64,000 bases of DNA from Pseudothioclava arenosa (GTDB lineage Bacteria; Pseudomonadota; Alphaproteobacteria; Rhodobacterales; Rhodobacteraceae). Shown piece by piece: positions 34,781 to 42,190 of the stretch. Position 1 is the first letter of the stretch. Each line of letters opens with the position of its first letter. The stretch lies in the NCBI RefSeq assembly GCF_002358085.1, contig NZ_NTJD01000005.1, positions 62,001-126,000 of the forward strand, read 5' to 3'. The notes beneath the pieces were generated by a model. The model worked only from the letters and a program-made list of their open reading frames with translations, was not told where the DNA came from and searched no databases. The translations under genes and the position numbers were made by a program.

Positions 34781-35208
34781 TGAACCGATTTCTACTTGTT
34801 TTGGCCTCTCTGGCCCTCGCGCCTCAATCCGGAAGCGCCGACGCATTGGTCGCCCGGCATACCATTCGCGCGCAGACCATTCTGCAACCGCAGGACATTC
34901 AGCTCGTCGAACAGGATTTCGCCAGCGCGATCACCGATCCGCAGCAAGCCGTCGGCCTCGAAACCCGGATCGCGATCTATGCCGGCACCCCCTTGCAACC
35001 CTCTTTCCTGCAACCGCCAGCGATCATCTCGCGTAACCAGATCGTGCCGCTCGTCTTCTCCAAAGGCGGGCTCACCATTCGCACCGAGGGGCGCGCGCTT
35101 GATCGCGCCGCCGCCGGCGACTCCATCCGTTTCATGAACCTCAGCTCGAAAGCCGTTCTGCGCGCCCAGGTGCAGCAAAGCGGCGAAGCGATCGTCATTT
35201 CTGATTGA
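34780..35208 (+). CDS. flgA: Flagellar P-ring assembly chaperone FlgA (short form)
   Basis: This 142-residue protein has a signal peptide (MNRFLLVLASLALAPQSGSA) and the SAF-like domain with QTILQPQDIQLVEQDF, ending in the conserved AVLRAQVQQSGEAIVI. FlgA guides P-ring assembly by FlgI in the periplasm. It is shorter than the E. coli protein, as is usual in alphaproteobacteria. flgI itself is absent from the window. Confidence 0.9.
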   Translation: MNRFLLVLASLALAPQSGSADALVARHTIRAQTILQPQDIQLVEQDFASAITDPQQAVGLETRIAIYAGTPLQPSFLQPPAIISRNQIVPLVFSKGGLTIRTEGRALDRAAAGDSIRFMNLSSKAVLRAQVQQSGEAIVISD

Positions 35209-35219
35209 AGGTGCCCCTT

Positions 35220-35945
35220 ATGCGTCTCAAGTCACTTCTTCTCTGCGTCGCCCTGCTCCCCGCCTGCCAGCGCCTGGAAAATGTCGGGAAGGCCCCGGAT
35301 TTCACCCCAGTCGAGAACGGCAACGAGTTCTTTGCAATGGCGGCAACGCCGCTTGCACGCGAGGTTCCGCGCAATCAACCGTCGGATCGTGCGTCGCTCT
35401 GGTCTGGCTCGCGCGCTTCCCTGCTGGGCGACCGCCGCGCTGCCGAGCGCGGTGACATCCTGACCGTCGTGATCGAAATCGACGACGAGGCGAAAATCTC
35501 AAACTCGACGGGCCGGTCGCGGAGCGGGTCGGATGCGATGGGCCTTCCGGCGCTGCTTGGAATTCCTCAACGCCTTAACGAGCAACTCCCCGATGGGGCC
35601 TCGATGGCCGAAGCATATGCGAGCAACTCAAAAAGCTCCTATCAAGGTGACGGTTCGGTCGCCCGCAAGGAAAAGCTAACGCTCCGTGTCGCTGCGACGA
35701 TCATCGAGAGACTCCCGAACGGCGTAGCGCGCATTCAGGGGAGCCAAGAGGTCCGCGTGAATTTTGAGGTGCGCGAGTTGATCGTAACCGGCTTCGTACG
35801 CCCGGAAGATATCAGCCGCCAGAACGAGATTACCTACGACAAGATCGCTGGCGCGCGGATTTCTTACGGCGGTCGCGGCCAGATCACGGATGTCCAGCAG
35901 CCACGTTACGGGCAGCAGGTCGCGGACATCCTGCTTCCGTTCTGA
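35220..35945 (+). CDS. flgH: Flagellar L-ring lipoprotein FlgH
   Basis: This 241-residue outer-membrane lipoprotein has the signal and lipobox MRLKSLLLCVALLPAC, with Cys 16 as the expected lipidation site. The domain shows SLWSGSRASLLGDRRAAERGDILTVVIEIDDEA and GVARIQGSQEVRVNFEVRELIVTGFVRPEDI, typical of FlgH. ATG 35220 is chosen over TTG 35205 because the lipoprotein signal starts there and GAAGGTG lies upstream. Codon use becomes more AT-rich towards its end than in flgB-flgA. Confidence 0.93.
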   Translation: MRLKSLLLCVALLPACQRLENVGKAPDFTPVENGNEFFAMAATPLAREVPRNQPSDRASLWSGSRASLLGDRRAAERGDILTVVIEIDDEAKISNSTGRSRSGSDAMGLPALLGIPQRLNEQLPDGASMAEAYASNSKSSYQGDGSVARKEKLTLRVAATIIERLPNGVARIQGSQEVRVNFEVRELIVTGFVRPEDISRQNEITYDKIAGARISYGGRGQITDVQQPRYGQQVADILLPF

Positions 35946-35953
35946 GGATCACG

Positions 35954-36439
35954 ATGAACAAGATTCTTCCCCTTTTGCTCGCCCTTGTCGGCCTTGGAGC
36001 AGGTGGCGCTGCAGGCTACTTTCTGCGGCCTGCACCGGAATTCATCCCTGAACACGGTGAAGCCACTAGTTCTGAACCGGCACATAGCGACGCGCATTCC
36101 GATCCGGACGCGGTGACGGCCGAATATGTTAAGCTTAACAATCAGTTTGTTATTCCGGTTGTCACTGAGGCGAAAGTCACGTCGCTCGTGATCATGTCGG
36201 TGAGCCTGGAAGTCACTCCGGGCGAGACAGAAAAAGTATATACGCTGGAACCGAAACTGCGGGACAGTTTTTTGCAGGTGCTGTTTGATCACGCCAACGC
36301 AGGCGGCTTCAACGGGGCTTTTACCCTGAATGGGAACATGGACGTGCTGCGCCAATCGCTTCTTGAAGCCGCGCGCCACGCCCTTGGGCCCTCTGTCCAA
36401 GCCATTCTTATCTCGGATATCGTGCGCCAGGACACGTAG
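35954..36439 (+). CDS. fliL: Flagellar basal-body protein FliL
   Basis: This 161-residue protein has an N-terminal membrane anchor (about 4-24), a short linker, and a periplasmic FliL domain with EYVKLNNQFVIPVV and the later LRDSFLQVLFDHAN. FliL surrounds stators and supports torque. It is the last gene of the flgB operon; in related genomes fliF usually follows, but here the strand switches. The AT-rich stretch near 36130 has base use unlike upstream genes. Confidence 0.87.
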   Translation: MNKILPLLLALVGLGAGGAAGYFLRPAPEFIPEHGEATSSEPAHSDAHSDPDAVTAEYVKLNNQFVIPVVTEAKVTSLVIMSVSLEVTPGETEKVYTLEPKLRDSFLQVLFDHANAGGFNGAFTLNGNMDVLRQSLLEAARHALGPSVQAILISDIVRQDT

Positions 36440-36515
36440 AACAGAAACACCGTACAGAAGTCGTTCCCATCGACCGCGACACCCTGCTCCCTAACCTGTG
36501 CGAGCGCATGATCCG
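36440..36515. other. Convergent spacer fliL / DUF1217
   Basis: This 76-bp spacer between two convergent units shows no clear terminator and no reading frame I can support. It marks the point where the flgB operon stops and the inverted DUF1217-flbT-flaF-flagellin block begins. Confidence 0.4.
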
Positions 36516-37337
36516 TTAAAGACGGAGCGTAAGACCCGCCGGAGTCGCGCCCACCTTCAGCAACTGAAGCGCAATAGAGCCCGAACTCTGCGCCTGCGCG
36601 TCGCTGAGCTGCCTGTTCAGCAGCATCCGCTGAACGAGACTCTGGAGCTGTTCTGCGTCTTCAAGAAGACCCGGGTCCGATGAGCCAAATACGTCCCGCG
36701 TCTTTTCCTGATAAATCGTTACCTGCTGATCCACGTCTAAAGCGCTGACCGCTTCTGGCAGTCCGAGCGCCGATCGAAAGACAGATGCCAGCGGATCCGA
36801 GCCGATGATGGAGAACCATTTTGTCTTCTCAGATGCGGTTCCCGAAATCACTTCAGGCAATTCCCGGTTCGCATTCAAGGCCAGTCTGAGGCCCTGATCT
36901 ATCTCCCCCACAGCTCGCTCGAATTGTCGGGCTTCGAAGGAGGCGATGATCCGATCCGCAAAATCCGACAGGATGGTTCTGGGAGTGTTGTAGTCGCCGA
37001 ACCCAAATTCGACCGTCAAGGCCAGATAGCGCTTGTCAGACAGCTTGTGCGCGAGAGCATCGTTCGTCAGAGAGCCTTCCTCGAGGACGCGCTGTATGAA
37101 GTACTTGTTATCGATATCATCATCGAGACCGAAGGCGCCCAAAGCGACTTCAAGTAGCCTTCGATCGGATACGAGTTCCGCAGCAGAAGAAACTGTAGAG
37201 ATCCACTCGCGGAAATAGTCCTCCTTGCGCTGGACATCGGAAGCTGCGGTAAAGTTCGCGAGTTGCTTGTCGTAGGTCCGCTGCAGGAAGGCCCAGCCGG
37301 CATATCCGCCGACGGGGACCGAAGGTACATAGCTCAT
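36516..37337 (-). CDS. DUF1217 flagellar-associated protein
   Basis: This 273-residue protein is mostly helical, with the DUF1217 pattern (FLQRTYDKQLANFTAASDVQRKEDYFRE near the N terminus and DKRYLALTVEFGFGDY about 101-116). Family members occur beside flagellar genes in Rhodobacterales and may be exported or structural, but no activity is known. It overlaps flbT by 4 bases (ATGA), so it is the last gene of the flaF-flbT-DUF1217 group. Base composition is more AT-rich than most of the window. Confidence 0.82.
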   Translation of the reverse strand: MSYVPSVPVGGYAGWAFLQRTYDKQLANFTAASDVQRKEDYFREWISTVSSAAELVSDRRLLEVALGAFGLDDDIDNKYFIQRVLEEGSLTNDALAHKLSDKRYLALTVEFGFGDYNTPRTILSDFADRIIASFEARQFERAVGEIDQGLRLALNANRELPEVISGTASEKTKWFSIIGSDPLASVFRSALGLPEAVSALDVDQQVTIYQEKTRDVFGSSDPGLLEDAEQLQSLVQRMLLNRQLSDAQAQSSGSIALQLLKVGATPAGLTLRL

Positions 37338-37738
37338 TGTCGAGACGCAGCCAGAAGCCGCTCCTCCCGTGGCAACAATGCCCGGAGTGCTTTGAGCGCG
37401 TGATAGTGCTGATCCTCGAGGATCGCCGACGTCGCCTGGGTCAGCTTCGCGCGACTATCCGCATCGGTGAAGACCTGCGAGAGCTGTTCGAGCCCGCGCA
37501 AAATCTGAAGTCTGGCCTCATCCGGATCGATGTCCCCGGAAAGAACCAGCTGCGCGATATAGCAGACACGTCGCACGGGTGTATTGACCTGCTCGGGATG
37601 AATCGCATCGCGAAGCCTGAGAATATTCGCATTCGGCGTCATGATGGCAAGACGCGAGCGGCGATCGCCATTCTCGATGACAGCACCGTTGATGAGGATC
37701 CGCTCTTTTGGAGCCAGCTTGAGAACAAGGCCTGTCAT
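37334..37738 (-). CDS. flbT: Flagellin translation regulator FlbT
   Basis: This 134-residue protein begins with the FlbT hallmark MTGLVLKLAPKERILINGAVIENGDRRSRLAI and continues with the conserved PVRRVCYIAQLVLSGD. In Caulobacter FlbT binds the 5' leader of flagellin mRNA and represses its translation or stability; FlaF opposes it. Both ends overlap neighbours by 4 bases. The presence of flagellin just upstream fits this control. Confidence 0.93.
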   Translation of the reverse strand: MTGLVLKLAPKERILINGAVIENGDRRSRLAIMTPNANILRLRDAIHPEQVNTPVRRVCYIAQLVLSGDIDPDEARLQILRGLEQLSQVFTDADSRAKLTQATSAILEDQHYHALKALRALLPREERLLAASRQ

Positions 37739-38112
37739 TGGGTGCCTCCATCCGCTCGCAATCCGCGCATGATCGAGGTGTTGATCTCGACCAGAACCGC
37801 AGCGGACGCCCTGCCAGCGAGCACTTTACGGCTATGAAGTTGCGTGAATTCATTGAGATAGAAAATCCGGGCGCGGAGCATTTCGGGCAGCGCGTTTTCG
37901 GGCAGCGCCACATCGCTCGCAAGCGCAGTCCAGAGGCGGCGGTTTTCATAAACTGCCTGCGCCAACTGGACGAAGTTTGTCGCGCCACCATCCACAGCAT
38001 CTTTCAGGCGGTGGGTAATCCGGGCGAAGAGCTCATACTCCATACCGCGTGGCGTTCGCGTTGGTTGAGCAGGGTTTGCATAGGCCTTTCGGGCCATCGT
38101 AGACGCGTTCAC
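37735..38112 (-). CDS. flaF: Flagellin assembly/regulatory protein FlaF
   Basis: This protein of about 125 residues has the family N terminus NASTMARKAYANPAQPTRTPRGMEYELFARIT and the later YENRRLWTALASDVALPENALP. FlaF promotes flagellin synthesis or secretion together with FlbT. GTG 38112 is preferred over ATG 38145 because AGGAAGGA lies 7 bases upstream of the GTG and FlaF proteins normally start right before this conserved stretch. It overlaps flbT by 4 bases. Confidence 0.87.
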   Translation of the reverse strand: MNASTMARKAYANPAQPTRTPRGMEYELFARITHRLKDAVDGGATNFVQLAQAVYENRRLWTALASDVALPENALPEMLRARIFYLNEFTQLHSRKVLAGRASAAVLVEINTSIMRGLRADGGTQ

Positions 38113-38138
38113 GGAAAATCCTTCCTGTGCAGCATTCA

Positions 38139-38190
38139 TCAACACGCGGCTTTGCCGCGGTGGAAAGGAGCGCCGTTTCCGGCGCCCCTC
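38139..38190 (-). other. Two hairpins between flagellin and flaF
   Basis: On the minus strand, after the flagellin stop, come GGCGCCG-GAAA-CGGCGC (complement 38169-38186) and CGCGGC-AAA-GCCGCG (complement 38145-38159). The first has a GNRA tetraloop; neither has a good U tract. They may stabilise the flagellin mRNA 3' end or reduce read-through into flaF-flbT. Confidence 0.6.
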
Positions 38191-38196
38191 AGGTTA

Positions 38197-39417
38197 TCAG
38201 CGGAACAGCGAAAGGATGTTCTGCGGTTGCTGGTTCGCGATCGACAGCGCCTGGATGCCAAGCTGCTGTTGCGTCTGCAGCGCCTGCAGACGCGCCGAGG
38301 CCTCTTCCATATCGGCGTCGACAAGCGCGCCAATCCCGGCCTTCATCGAATCCGAGAGGTTCGAGATGAAATCCGCCTGGATCTGGATGCGGCTTTCCGC
38401 CGAACCGAATGCCGCCGCCGCGTTGGTCGCGGTCTGGATCAGCGTTTCGATATTCGACAGGGCCAGCGCCGAGTCACCGCCGTTGTTGTCGTCCACGTTG
38501 AGCGAGCTCAGCAGCCCAAGACCACCGGCGCCGGCATTTTCGTATTGACCGGTGATGGTGATCGAGTTGGTGCCGTCGTTCGTGATCGAGAGAGTCCCCG
38601 CGGTGCCGCTGTTATAGTCGACCGTTACGTTCGCGCCCGAGGCCTCGATCGCCGATTTGAGTCCCACAGCAACCACATCCGCAGTGGTCGTCGAGGCGAC
38701 ATCCTCAGCCGTCACGGTGTAGGAGATGTTGAAATCACCGATCCGCATGTTGATCTTGTCGCCCGCGGCAAGGTTGGCATCGACGACGACAACGCTGCCG
38801 ACATCATCCGTGCCGCCGCTCGCGTCCAGCGAGAAGGAGAAAGCGTCAGCCGTATCGGTGGTCACACCATCGGTCCCGGTGAACACGGTCGCCGCCGTGT
38901 AGCCGCCAATTGCGAGGTTCTGCGCCGAGACGCCGATGTGATCCGCCGTCACCGTGCCATCCGAGGCGCGGTTCAGCGACGAAAGCACATTCACCGTCGA
39001 GCCCGAGGACCCATCGACGAGGTTCATGCCGTTGAATTGCGCGGCGCTGACCACGGCTTCGATCTGCTCGCGCAGGGCCGCAACATCGGTCTGAATCTTG
39101 GCCTTGTCGACGTTCGATTCCTGTGCGGCGACGATCTTGCCTTTCATCTCGGTCAGGAGATCGGTCACGGTTTCCGCGGCTTGGCGGGCCACAGCAACGG
39201 TCGACTCGCCCAGCGCGAGGCTGTCCGAGATCCCCTGGAAGCCCTTCACGTCCGATTCCATCACCTTCGAAATTGCCCAGACGGCGGCGTTATCCTTGGC
39301 CGAAGCCACCGATTTGCCCGTCGAGATTTCGGCCTGGGTCTGCGCGAGCCCCGAGTTGATGCCTTTGAGGGTTTGCAGCGCGACCATGGCGCTGGTGTTC
39401 GTCAGAATGCTGGACAT
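38197..39417 (-). CDS. fliC: Flagellin
   Basis: This 406-residue filament protein has the conserved N-terminal D0/D1 part (MSSILTNTSAMVALQTLKGI, ISTGKSVASAKDNAAVWAISKVM) and C-terminal D1/D0 part ending in LGIQALSIANQQPQNILSLFR, with a variable middle rich in Asp, Thr and Gly. ATG 39417 is supported by AAAGGA 7 bases upstream. The upstream open frame to 39648 is non-coding in character. A stable hairpin in the leader (39437-39451) and adjacent flaF-flbT suggest post-transcriptional control. Confidence 0.96.
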   Translation of the reverse strand: MSSILTNTSAMVALQTLKGINSGLAQTQAEISTGKSVASAKDNAAVWAISKVMESDVKGFQGISDSLALGESTVAVARQAAETVTDLLTEMKGKIVAAQESNVDKAKIQTDVAALREQIEAVVSAAQFNGMNLVDGSSGSTVNVLSSLNRASDGTVTADHIGVSAQNLAIGGYTAATVFTGTDGVTTDTADAFSFSLDASGGTDDVGSVVVVDANLAAGDKINMRIGDFNISYTVTAEDVASTTTADVVAVGLKSAIEASGANVTVDYNSGTAGTLSITNDGTNSITITGQYENAGAGGLGLLSSLNVDDNNGGDSALALSNIETLIQTATNAAAAFGSAESRIQIQADFISNLSDSMKAGIGALVDADMEEASARLQALQTQQQLGIQALSIANQQPQNILSLFR

Positions 39418-39620
39418 AGCATATCCTTTCATGCGTCGACGCTTTGCGTCGTGTTTTCCAAACCGCCTTAAGCGGCACTCATGGCTTTCTGACCGTTGCG
39501 CCCGATACCCGAAGCGCGCCATCGCAACCGATGCCCGTCCATACTCCCGACAGTTCCCTAAAGAATGGCTAAGGCCGGCACAGTGGCCGGCCCCTTTTCC
39601 ATTCAAATTTGAATCCGGTT
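39418..39620 (-). promoter_or_regulatory. Flagellin promoter and structured 5' leader
   Basis: Reading towards flagellin: the palindrome ATTCAAATTTGAAT (39601-39614); a hairpin with GGCCGGC arms (near 39569-39590) that could end flgN transcription; GCCGCTTAA (near 39464-39476, weakly like a sigma-28 -10); then CGACGC-AAA-GCGTCG (complement 39437-39451), a 6-bp hairpin about 20 bases before the start codon. The last element is a candidate FlbT or stability site. Confidence 0.5.
39601..39614. repeat. Perfect 14-bp AT-rich palindrome downstream of flgN
   Basis: ATTCAAATTTGAAT is identical on both strands and stands out in a G+C-rich chromosome. It lies 6 bases beyond the flgN stop and about 185 bases upstream of flagellin; it may be a protein-binding site. 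Confidence 0.7.
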
Positions 39621-39959
39621 TTAGGCACGCTTCTCGATCGACCGGCACTCCGCCGAGATCGCCTGCGATTTCCCGCGCGTATCGTAACTCGTGAAGCCCT
39701 GCGCCGCTGTTCCAATGGCCCGCAATCGCCGCTGCGCCGCGCGAACCCCCTCCAGGCTTGCCTTCAAGGCGCGCTGATTGCGAAGCGCCAACTCCTTGAG
39801 CTTGGCTGTGTTCTGCGGCGCAAGCGGGCTCATCGCGGCCAGCAGTTTCTCCTTTTGCGCGACGAGGGCAGGCAGATCGGCGAATGCACCGGCGCGGAGC
39901 AGACGCAGCTCCTCCTCAAGAAGCAGCAGCAAGGCGTCCGGCGTTGTTCCCTGCGTCAT
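39621..39959 (-). CDS. FlgN-like flagellar export chaperone
   Basis: This protein of about 112 residues is predicted fully helical (LLLLLEEELRLLRAGAFADLPALVAQKEKLLAAM...LRNQRALKASLEGVRAAQRRLRAI), the pattern of FlgN, the chaperone of hook-filament junction proteins FlgK and FlgL. Sequence identity in this family is low, so the call rests on pattern and context. GGAGG lies 8 bases upstream of ATG 39959, which overlaps the stop of the upstream FlgJ-like gene. Confidence 0.72.
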   Translation of the reverse strand: MTQGTTPDALLLLLEEELRLLRAGAFADLPALVAQKEKLLAAMSPLAPQNTAKLKELALRNQRALKASLEGVRAAQRRLRAIGTAAQGFTSYDTRGKSQAISAECRSIEKRA

Positions 39960-40249
39960 TTTTGCTCCTCCCGGCACATCGACTGGAAAATCGTCTCGGC
40001 CAGCCCGATCCCCCCGCGCGCCGCCATGAGATTCGCGTGCTCATCCCGAAGGAACGACGCGAATTGTTCTTCACCGATCCCGCCGGAAAAGGCGCCGGAC
40101 CCATCGCCAAGCCCCGTGTGTTTCAGCATCTCTGCCAGAAAACTCGCCTCAAGTTTCTGCGCGGTGAGGCGCGCCGCGCGCGCATCACAGCTTTGTCGCA
40201 CCGCGTGAGGCGGCGACGATGCTACAGGAGCCAGGGGCATATCAGACAT
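39956..40249 (-). CDS. Rod-binding protein, FlgJ N-terminal domain only
   Basis: This 97-residue protein contains the rod-binding domain (KLEASFLAEMLKHTGLG...GGIGEEQFASFLRDEHANLMAARGGIGLAETIFQSM) found at the N terminus of enteric FlgJ, without the muramidase domain. Alphaproteobacteria often have this short form, sometimes named CheL, with a separate lytic enzyme. It helps rod assembly in the periplasm. It overlaps the FlgN-like gene by 4 bases and diverges from fliK. ATTGGAGAGAT precedes the ATG. Confidence 0.85.
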   Translation of the reverse strand: MSDMPLAPVASSPPHAVRQSCDARAARLTAQKLEASFLAEMLKHTGLGDGSGAFSGGIGEEQFASFLRDEHANLMAARGGIGLAETIFQSMCREEQK

Positions 40250-40357
40250 CGGATCTCTCCAATTCGAACGATTTCAGCCAAGTTTCCCACCAAACGGTAA
40301 AGAAGCGGTAACCTCCTTTCGGCAATCTGGCGGCCTCAGACAGAAAGTCTTCGACCC
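40250..40357. promoter_or_regulatory. Divergent promoter region flgJ-like / fliK
   Basis: This 108-bp spacer separates two divergent flagellar units. It includes TTGGAGAGAT before the FlgJ-like gene; the fliK side has only a weak AG-rich ribosome site. A minus-strand frame crossing this region into fliK was considered and rejected as coding. Confidence 0.4.
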
Positions 40358-42181
40358 ATGACAATCGCCTTGTTGCCCGAGATTCCCGTTCCAAAGCGAG
40401 GCACCGGCCTGCAGCCGGAAGCGCAGGCCGTGCTGCCGTCATCCATTGCGGGTCAGTTCCATGCTCTCGTCTGGCCAGTTCCGGTTCAGGCGGCTTCGTC
40501 TGAGATATCAAGCGAGCGCGTCTTGCCAGTGGGTTCACATAAGCCCGCATCCAAAGAACCTGAGGTGAGATCGGGGCCCGAACCCGAAACCTTTGTCATG
40601 GGGCCCGAGATCCCGGCCCCGCAGCCGGTGTTTGTGCCTGCTCCGGCGCACACTCCCATCAGGCCGCAGGCGCCCGCGCCAGAGAGCGCGCAGCCTGAAC
40701 CCGAACAACCCACCGGCCCCGACGCGGGAAACTCCGCGCATTTCCCTGGTCATGTCTCTGGTGTCATGCCAATGGAACCTTCGCGGCCCATGCCCCTCGA
40801 CAGGGCGCCTGAAGACACCTCGCGACCCTGGCTCAGCCCAACGGATACACCCGCCCCCGCGCTGGCCCAACCAATGGCGCCCCGCCCTACGGTGTCTTCG
40901 CCTAATTCTGCGCCGATGCCCCATCCGGTGCCCTCCGCAGAGACCGCAGTGGACCAGCCCGAACACGGTATCGCTCCTCAAAACCCGAAAGCATCGGTCG
41001 GATTGGCCCCGGCCGCTTCCCCGACGCATTCGCCCGCCCCCATTCCTCTCACCGAGGCGATTGACCCGCTTGAAGCCCCCCCCGTCGCACAAGCCGCCGA
41101 CAAGGCTGAAGGTCAAGCTGACGACTTCACCAGGACGCCATCCGCCGGAAGGAGAAGCAATGATGAACTAACAAGTTCAATTTTTGTGGCCCGACCCATG
41201 CATGGCTCTCAGGAGCGCCCTAAGGAAGACAGATCCACCAATAGAATGCCTGCTCAGGCCATACCGAGGGAGGCGGCGACACCTCGCGCTGCACTGCAAC
41301 CGATAACCCCCGCGACCTTCGAATCGCCGGGTTCTTTCGTGCCGGATATGCGTCAGCGCACGGCGGACACGGCAGTGCCCCCCGACGCTGCTGCCAAGCC
41401 TGCCGACGTGGCGACAGAGCACAACGCGCGGGGGCCCACCCCGCAACCTATGGGTGCGGGCGCGTCGAACGGGGACAACAAGACGGAAGCCGTGGTCGCG
41501 GCGCCGACGATGCGAGCGGCAAACGAGGCAGAGCCAGCCGCGACGCAAGCCGTCACCCCCGCATCGCGCCCAAATCCGAAGCCGAATCCGGATGTCGACG
41601 CGGCGCCCCCCCTCAAACCCTCAGCCGAATCCGCCGGTCTGACGAGCAAGCCTTCGCCAGAGGCATCTGGCGAAACCGAACTGGCACCCCCCATCACACC
41701 GCATCAAACCAGTCCCGCCAGCCCCTCGAGTGGACCGGCCGCGCATGCAAATGACGTGGCCCGCCCGACAACAGCACATGCGATTTCCGAACAGCTTTCG
41801 GTGGCGGTGGCGCAGGCAACCGACGGGCAGATCGAAGTATCTCTTGCGCCGGAAGAGTTGGGCCGCGTGAAGCTGAGCCTACAGCACGGCGACAACGGGC
41901 TGACCGTTCTGCTGCAGGCCGAGCGTCCGGAAACGCTGGAACTCATGCGCCGCAACATCGAGTTGCTGCACCGCGATTTCCGCGCGCTCGGCTACGAGCA
42001 GATCACCTTCGACTTCACCCAGAACGGGGCGGGCCAAGGTTCGGGCTTTCACGAGCGGGCGCGGCCACCCAATACCGAAGGCAACGCCGCCCCGCCCATC
42101 ACCCCAAACCCACCCGGCCAGGAACTGCGCCCGGTTTACCACCCGGCGCTGCAGGCAGGCGGGCTCGACATCCGGATATAA
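40358..42181 (+). CDS. fliK: Flagellar hook-length control protein FliK
   Basis: This 607-residue protein is dominated by a Pro/Ala/Glu-rich low-complexity region (about 40-480) and ends with the Flg_hook domain, VAVAQATDGQIEVSLAPEELGRVKLSLQHGDNGLTVLLQAERPETLELMRRNIELLHRDFRALGYEQITFDF (about 495-566). FliK measures hook length and switches export specificity. flgD follows after 9 bases. The start at 40358 has a weak ribosome site, so the exact N terminus is less sure than the identity. Confidence 0.88.
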   Translation: MTIALLPEIPVPKRGTGLQPEAQAVLPSSIAGQFHALVWPVPVQAASSEISSERVLPVGSHKPASKEPEVRSGPEPETFVMGPEIPAPQPVFVPAPAHTPIRPQAPAPESAQPEPEQPTGPDAGNSAHFPGHVSGVMPMEPSRPMPLDRAPEDTSRPWLSPTDTPAPALAQPMAPRPTVSSPNSAPMPHPVPSAETAVDQPEHGIAPQNPKASVGLAPAASPTHSPAPIPLTEAIDPLEAPPVAQAADKAEGQADDFTRTPSAGRRSNDELTSSIFVARPMHGSQERPKEDRSTNRMPAQAIPREAATPRAALQPITPATFESPGSFVPDMRQRTADTAVPPDAAAKPADVATEHNARGPTPQPMGAGASNGDNKTEAVVAAPTMRAANEAEPAATQAVTPASRPNPKPNPDVDAAPPLKPSAESAGLTSKPSPEASGETELAPPITPHQTSPASPSSGPAAHANDVARPTTAHAISEQLSVAVAQATDGQIEVSLAPEELGRVKLSLQHGDNGLTVLLQAERPETLELMRRNIELLHRDFRALGYEQITFDFTQNGAGQGSGFHERARPPNTEGNAAPPITPNPPGQELRPVYHPALQAGGLDIRI

Positions 42182-42190
42182 GGAAGGACG

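Noticed and set aside
36440-36515. Remnant of fliF or another flagellar gene after fliL
   Set aside because: The 76-bp spacer gives no frame resembling any flagellar protein; too short to support a pseudogene.
40242-40550. Minus-strand frame of 102 codons overlapping fliK start and the FlgJ-like gene
   Set aside because: It overlaps two supported genes and has no recognisable domain. The AAGGAGG-like sequence inside it is not followed by a start codon at suitable spacing.
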